From Algoriphagus sp. AGSA1 (GTDB taxonomy: Bacteria > Bacteroidota > Bacteroidia > Cytophagales > Cyclobacteriaceae), in assembly GCF_021390545.1 (NCBI RefSeq), contig NZ_JAJUWR010000027.1:29189-93188 (forward strand): 64,000 nt of DNA, in the 5' to 3' direction. A program made the translations under genes and the position numbers. Of the stretch, positions 60,112-64,000 are shown in pieces. Numbering within the stretch: the stretch's first letter is position 1; the number at the start of each line of letters is the position of its first letter. The notes below the pieces were generated by a model. The model saw nothing but the letters and a program-made list of their open reading frames with translations, was not told the DNA's origin and did not search any database.

Positions 60112-60777
60112 TTAAAGGTTAGAAATTGAATTATGGGTTTCTTTTAATCGGTTCATCAATGCATACACTGTACTGGGGTGCCATCTACCTTCACCACGGA
60201 ATGTCGGCACATGTTTTTTATTCAGCTCTTTGGCAACCGCTCGGACGGATGTAATACCCCTTGACCGCAGACGGTTTAGCAGAGGGGAAAGCTTTTGGGC
60301 AAATTCTTCGGCCGCTTTTCTATTGGCAACTGAAAGGACTTGACTGTTCTTTCCCAAAATCACCCCTCTTTTTTTGGCGGCTTCCAATGCGTCTTTGGTG
60401 GTTTCGCTAATTCGTTGTCTTTGCTCTTCCGCCACGGCTGCCAGAATGTGAATGGTGAAACGATTTGCATGCGGATTATCCGCTACAATGATTTCCACTT
60501 TTGACTTTACAATTCCTGCGATTTGTTCGACATCCCTTCCTAATCGGTCAAGTCGGGCGACGATCAATGTTGCTTTGTGTAATCGGCAAAGCTCAAGAGC
60601 CTGAAACAATCCTTCACGCTGTTTTCGGGTAGATTTAATCTCAATGACTTCTTGCAAAAGTTCATACTCGTTGAGCTTGCAATAGCTTTCCACTGCATTT
60701 TGTTGAGCTTCAAGGCCCAAACCGCTACGGCCTTGTCTGGTCGTAGAAACCCGATAATACGCGATAGCCTGTTTCAT
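60112..60777 (-). CDS. serine recombinase (resolvase/invertase family)
   Basis: A 221-residue small serine recombinase: catalytic 'AYYRVSTTRQGRSGLGLEAQ' (Ser11), 'LIVARLDRLGRDVEQIAGIV', 'NPHANRFTIHILAAVAEEQR' and a C-terminal HTH ('GRWHPSTVYALMNRLKE'). It acts in site-specific resolution or inversion. It lies 12 bases upstream of the first precursor gene in the same direction and could share its transcript. Inverted GTTCAGG/TGAACAG words upstream (60792-60827) may be its operator. Confidence 0.9.
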   Translation of the reverse strand: MKQAIAYYRVSTTRQGRSGLGLEAQQNAVESYCKLNEYELLQEVIEIKSTRKQREGLFQALELCRLHKATLIVARLDRLGRDVEQIAGIVKSKVEIIVADNPHANRFTIHILAAVAEEQRQRISETTKDALEAAKKRGVILGKNSQVLSVANRKAAEEFAQKLSPLLNRLRSRGITSVRAVAKELNKKHVPTFRGEGRWHPSTVYALMNRLKETHNSISNL

Positions 60778-61013
60778 GTGACAACCCCGCTCTGTTCAGG
60801 CGTAAAGGATGGTTTATATTTGAACAGGTAAGTCTTAAAAACCGCTTAGTTCAGGATAAAAAGTGACTGTAAACGAGTGGATTATAGTTTTCGTTCTTTC
60901 AAAAATTTGGAAATTCCGTCTAGGGGTTGACGATGGTTTGCTAATGAACAAATCAAATTATTTATTTTTTTAGGGAAAATCTTGAGTTATATTTTCAGTT
61001 CAATGAAATCTCT
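60778..61013. promoter_or_regulatory. divergent promoter region with CTGTTCA/TGAACAG dyad
   Basis: The region holds CTGTTCA (60792-60798) and its inverse TGAACAG (60821-60827), plus another GTTCAGG near 60854. TATATTTG at 60815-60822 fits the TAnnTTTG promoter element for the rightward gene, though no good -33 is seen. The region separates the resolvase/RiPP genes from the GNAT-like gene. Confidence 0.4.
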
Positions 61014-62027
61014 ATGATAGAATTATTAAAAGTTGCTTGGGAAAATATTCTAGTTGGATTACTCAGTGCTGGTGTGGTAGGGTTAGTATTGATATTAAAG
61101 AAAAAAATTTCAGACATAAGAGCTGAAAAGAAATATCCAGTTGCAGGCAAATATCTAAGTAAGTTTGAAGATGAACTTAATGGAGAGAAGGTGTCAGTAA
61201 CTGCGCCGGCTACTTTTTTTCAAAAGGGAAAGAAGATTTCAGGCGAAACGTTTTCTGAAAAGGAAAATAGGAAGTGGATATTAGAAGGAGAAATCACACT
61301 TGGGGGCCATATTCATGGGGTTTATTTCGCAGAAGATCCTCATGATAAAGGAATTGGAAACTTTTTTCTTTACATTAATCACCAGCGCAAGATGGATGGC
61401 TTGTGGTCTGGTTATGATTCTATAAACCAGAAAATTTCTTCTGGCAGATACTCTTTTGTTCCAATAGCAGGCAATATGAAGATCAGGGATATAAAGCAAA
61501 ATGACCTATCTAAAGTTCTGGAGATTTCAGATCAAGAACTTGGGAAAGAATACTTAGATGAAGATATTTTAACTAAAATATCTTCTGATAGATTTATATT
61601 TAGAATTGCCGAAACTGAAGCAAATGGTATAATTGGTTTTTGCTATTCCTATATAACTAGTCCTACTGAATTTATAGAAGACTTTGGGGTTGAAAGCCTT
61701 CCTCGTTCTTTAAAATTTTCGGACAGCATTGGCGTGATTAAAACGATTGCGGTATTAGACTCTCAAAAGGGAAAAGGAGTAGGTTCTTCCCTTTTAAGCA
61801 ATGTGCAAGAAATTTTAAAACAGAGGAATATTCATTCGGTCATTTGTATTGGTTGGAGAAGTGAAGTAGGGGTAAACATTGAGGGGCTAATGAAACTGAA
61901 CAGATTTATTTTTTTTAAAGAAATAAAAAATTTCTGGACAATTGACAGTAAGGAAAAAGGGTATCTCTGTGTTGATTGTGGAAATCCTTGTAGTTGCTCT
62001 GCAATGATTTACTCTAAGGCCCTTTGA
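61014..62027 (+). CDS. membrane-anchored protein with GNAT-like domain and C-terminal Cys cluster
   Basis: A 337-residue protein. Residues 10-28 form a transmembrane helix ('NILVGLLSAGVVGLVLILKK'); 40-150 form a beta-rich domain ('YPVAGKYLSKFEDELNGEKV', 'HGVYFAEDPHDKGIGNFFLY'); 155-310 look like a GNAT fold ('VIKTIAVLDSQKGKGVGSSL' is the acetyl-CoA motif). The tail 'YLCVDCGNPCSCSAMIYSKA' has four closely spaced Cys that could bind metal. I do not recognise the combination. It is transcribed alone, opposite to both neighbours. Confidence 0.6.
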   Translation: MIELLKVAWENILVGLLSAGVVGLVLILKKKISDIRAEKKYPVAGKYLSKFEDELNGEKVSVTAPATFFQKGKKISGETFSEKENRKWILEGEITLGGHIHGVYFAEDPHDKGIGNFFLYINHQRKMDGLWSGYDSINQKISSGRYSFVPIAGNMKIRDIKQNDLSKVLEISDQELGKEYLDEDILTKISSDRFIFRIAETEANGIIGFCYSYITSPTEFIEDFGVESLPRSLKFSDSIGVIKTIAVLDSQKGKGVGSSLLSNVQEILKQRNIHSVICIGWRSEVGVNIEGLMKLNRFIFFKEIKNFWTIDSKEKGYLCVDCGNPCSCSAMIYSKAL

Positions 62028-62127
62028 TATTATTTCAAAGATTGTATTTAAAACACTCCTAAATTTAAAAACTGATCCTGAGGCTAGTTAAATTTTTAGA
62101 ACGCTTTCAGGATGTCTGTTGTATAAG

Positions 62128-63465
62128 TTATAACCCGATCACCGCATCCAGCGCATCATCTGCTTCTTTATGAATGAAGTTCGCTTGGTAATTGATCGTT
62201 GTTTTCAGATCGGTGTGACGATACAGCTTTTGAAGCATAAGCGGGTGGATTTTGTCTCCTGCAATGTTGCCAAATGAGTGTCGGGCAATATGATTAGACA
62301 GGTTCTTTTCAATCCCACATGCTTCCGCAATTCGCTTGAGGTATTTATTTAGCAGTGAGGTGGCATTGCGTAGTTTTACAAACAAGTCTTGTTTGTCGTC
62401 AGGATTGGCTTTCTTTAGAAACGGAAACACAAAATCCGAATTTGACTTCTTATCATTTACGTAGCTGGACAAGATTTTTTGTGCCTGTTCAGGGATTTTT
62501 AGGCTGACGGGCTTTTCGTTCTTGTTCATCTGGTAGTATAGCCTGCCATCCAAAAAATCAGACCAGCGCATTTCCAATACATCCGATATCCTAACCCCTG
62601 CGAAATAAAAAGCGAAGAGCCATACGTTACGGGTATGCCAGATGGCGGTTCCGTCTGCCAAATCCATTTCTTCAATTTTTCGGATTTCCTCCCGTGTTAA
62701 ACCGATCTTGTTTCCTGATCCGATCCTGATCCTTTCTTTTTCGCCCCCGAATGGATAATTTTTTGTGCCGACCAAGTTTTCCTTGATCGCTTGATTGTAC
62801 ATAGTGCGAATGAAAATCAGTTGATTGGTGACGGTGCGGGTCTTCTGTTCAAGGTATGCTGCGCAGAAACTTTTAAAACGATTAATGAAAGCCATATTGA
62901 TATCGTCAAATTCAAGACGGATATTTTGTAAGGCATTAAGGTCTTCTTCAGTCTTCAATGTTCCTTTTCGGGATTTCGATACTCTTACTCTTCGCCTTTC
63001 CTTGATTTCTTCAATCGCTTTCTGTTTTGGAAGAGCCGTGTTGAAATTCAGAAACTCTTGAATATTGTGCAGAATTGATAATTCCGCATTGGCAACGGAA
63101 TAAGTGCCTTCCGCATATTTGTTTTTGATCCGCTCACAGGCCAGCTCAAAAAAGGAAACTTTGTTGGTTTCCCGCTTGATCTTCTTTTTGATCTGTACTG
63201 AGGATAGATTTTCCTCTTCAAGTTCTGCTTTGTCGTTGACCGCTTCAGCTTCATAGAGTTTTTTTCGGAGAAAGGCGTTCAGTCTTGCCGAATTCTCGTA
63301 GGATTTTTTGACCCTGCCATGCTGATCGTCCCAGTCTCTTTCGGGAATATATTTGCCTGTAAAAACATATCGGGTCTTTCGATGTTTGATAATCCGAATA
63401 GCTAAGGGGCAAGTGCCGTCTTTTTTCTTTTTATTTGTCCGAAGGACAATCTTGATTGAGGCCAT
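62128..63465 (-). CDS. tyrosine recombinase (Bacteroidota integrative-element integrase)
   Basis: A 445-residue integrase: N-terminal arm-binding domain ('IKIVLRTNKKKKDGTCPLAI', 'RYVFTGKYIPERDWDD'), SAM-like core-binding domain (about 105-215) and catalytic domain with 'YFAGVRISDVLEMRWSDFLD' (Arg), 'NHIARHSFGNIAGD' (His, Arg) and 'LYRHTDLKTTINYQ' (His, Tyr). It points into the element, its start 172 bp from attR and 46 bp from the subterminal repeat. It is the best candidate for the enzyme that inserted the element into the initiator tRNA. Confidence 0.93.
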   Translation of the reverse strand: MASIKIVLRTNKKKKDGTCPLAIRIIKHRKTRYVFTGKYIPERDWDDQHGRVKKSYENSARLNAFLRKKLYEAEAVNDKAELEEENLSSVQIKKKIKRETNKVSFFELACERIKNKYAEGTYSVANAELSILHNIQEFLNFNTALPKQKAIEEIKERRRVRVSKSRKGTLKTEEDLNALQNIRLEFDDINMAFINRFKSFCAAYLEQKTRTVTNQLIFIRTMYNQAIKENLVGTKNYPFGGEKERIRIGSGNKIGLTREEIRKIEEMDLADGTAIWHTRNVWLFAFYFAGVRISDVLEMRWSDFLDGRLYYQMNKNEKPVSLKIPEQAQKILSSYVNDKKSNSDFVFPFLKKANPDDKQDLFVKLRNATSLLNKYLKRIAEACGIEKNLSNHIARHSFGNIAGDKIHPLMLQKLYRHTDLKTTINYQANFIHKEADDALDAVIGL

Positions 63466-63511
63466 AATGAGGGCGATTTTGTTGCCTTAAGTTACGGAAT
63501 TCCTGTCAAAA

Positions 63512-63535
63512 ATGGGTACAACATAGGTACAACAT
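63512..63535 (+). repeat. right copy of the 24-bp subterminal repeat
   Basis: Identical to 38479-38502 in direct orientation, with the internal GGTACAACAT tandem. It lies between the integrase start and attR. Confidence 0.75.
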
Positions 63536-63637
63536 TTGGTGGTTTTTCTTGGTTTTATGTGGTTTCATGATTTTCAAAAACATGCTTTAAATGCCATTTA
63601 AGGCCTTTTTGGTTCATATGAAACCATACTTAATGAA

Positions 63638-63682
63638 GCTCATAACCCGAAGGTCACAGGTTCGAGTCCTGTTCCCGCTACT
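63638..63682 (+). repeat. attR: 45-bp direct repeat, displaced tRNA 3' half
   Basis: Identical to 38389-38433. It is followed at once by a hairpin terminator (63686-63714), which is probably the original tRNA terminator. No tRNA 5' half precedes it, so it is not a functional tRNA. Confidence 0.92.
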
Positions 63683-63818
63683 GCGAAGGATACTAGAAAT
63701 GGTATCCTTTTTTTGTGTTCGGGCTTCAGCTCGACGTGCTCATATCCGCCGCGGCGGACACAGGTTCGAGTCCTGTTCCCGCTACTGCGAAGGATACTAG
63801 AAATGGTATCCTTTTTTT
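63655..63818 (+). repeat. 60-bp tandem duplication of tRNA 3' arm plus terminator
   Basis: Bases 63655-63714 (T-arm, acceptor 3' end, terminator) recur identically at 63759-63818. The 44 bases between the copies end in a segment with CTCAT and CCGCCGCGGCGG, a possible decayed tRNA anticodon region. The locus thus holds three copies of the attachment core in this window, counting attL, which may mark earlier insertions or additional tRNA genes lost by deletion. Confidence 0.8.
63686..63714 (+). terminator. native terminator of the initiator tRNA gene
   Basis: AAGGATAC (63686-63693) pairs with GTATCCTT (63702-63709), then a T-run to 63714. An identical copy lies 104 bp further on. Confidence 0.8.
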
Positions 63819-63933
63819 CCTGACTTCGACAGTCGTCAGTCCCATTTCATTATAATTAACTGACAAACAGTGCTTTAGTATTTTAGACTTGTCGTTTTGG
63901 GTGTCCTGGGGGTGTTTTTGATTACTTTTAGAC

Positions 63934-64000
63934 ATGTTTGTCCGCAAGAAACCTAATAAAAGTGGCAAGATCAGTGTACAGGTAATTGAGAAAATCAAGG
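63934..64000 (+). CDS. IS1634-type transposase, 5' end (runs off the window)
   Basis: ATG 63934 opens a frame reading MFVRKKPNKSGKISVQVIEK to the window edge. This 'MFVRKK.N.SG..SVQV' beginning is characteristic of IS1634/IS4-group transposases of Bacteroidota (from memory of the family). It marks an insertion sequence to the right of the integrated element. Its left inverted repeat should lie between about 63820 and 63930. Confidence 0.75.
   Translation, partial: MFVRKKPNKSGKISVQVIEKIK

Noticed and set aside
63726..63998. Minus-strand 90-codon frame with GTGLEPVS
   Set aside because: GTGLEPV is another well-known false peptide made by antisense reading of a tRNA T-arm; the frame also crosses the IS1634-type gene start.

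Overview
The window looks like a chromosomal segment of a Bacteroidota bacterium, probably Cytophagales and perhaps close to Algoriphagus/Cyclobacteriaceae. The evidence is AT-rich intergenic DNA, chromosomal genes mostly without Shine-Dalgarno sites, a textbook Bacteroidota promoter (TTTG, about 20 bp, TAnnTTTG) ahead of a tRNA, tRNA genes without encoded CCA, a C-terminally short CarB, and families such as DUF4834 and a secreted lamin-tail protein. The genus is an inference from style, not from any search.

Bases 1-38358 are ordinary chromosome. In order: a RelE/ParE-like toxin-antitoxin pair; an acyl-CoA dehydrogenase; a cyclase-family protein; a myo-inositol oxygenase with a sodium:solute symporter; a secreted alpha/beta hydrolase; a STAS-like/GHKL ATPase pair; a 2H phosphoesterase; a damage-type mutagenesis cassette (DnaE-like polymerase, DinB, divergent S24/LexA-like repressor over a strong dyad operator); MFS transport, TrmN6, saccharopine dehydrogenase family, cytidine deaminase; a lipoprotein gene with a frameshift in its signal peptide; KDPG aldolase and KDG kinase; carB; asd; a lamin-tail secreted protein; a DksA-like protein, scpB, der and era. 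The inositol oxygenase makes glucuronate, and KDG kinase plus KDPG aldolase are the last steps of glucuronate breakdown, so these separated loci probably serve one route.

Bases 38389-63682 are an integrated mobilizable element of about 25.3 kb inserted in the 3' end of the initiator tRNA gene. It is bounded by a 45-bp perfect direct repeat of the tRNA 3' half, and a second 24-bp direct repeat lies just inside each end. It carries two tyrosine recombinases (one at each end, the left one beside a separate tRNA 3'-end relic), two relaxases of different classes (MobF helicase-relaxase and a MobC/MobA pair), a VirD4-type coupling protein and a primase-like protein, but no mating-channel genes. Several of its genes have Shine-Dalgarno sites, unlike the host genes.

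The cargo is rich in conflict and orphan systems: an AbiTii-domain protein; a DUF488 protein with an unrecognised partner; an AbiEi/AbiEii toxin-antitoxin pair behind two related inverted repeats; a membrane-anchored GNAT-like protein; and, most notable, an apparently undescribed RiPP operon at 57981-60099. That operon has two tandem, overlapping, gaplessly alignable ~50-residue precursor peptides sharing ELLFDD in the leader and CDCTxY in the core. It also has a radical SAM/SPASM maturase with a PqqD-like N-terminal region whose start lies inside the second precursor, and a membrane-anchored protein whose paralogue closes the neighbouring AbiE operon. To the right of the element are two more copies of the tRNA 3' end plus terminator and the start of an IS1634-type transposase.
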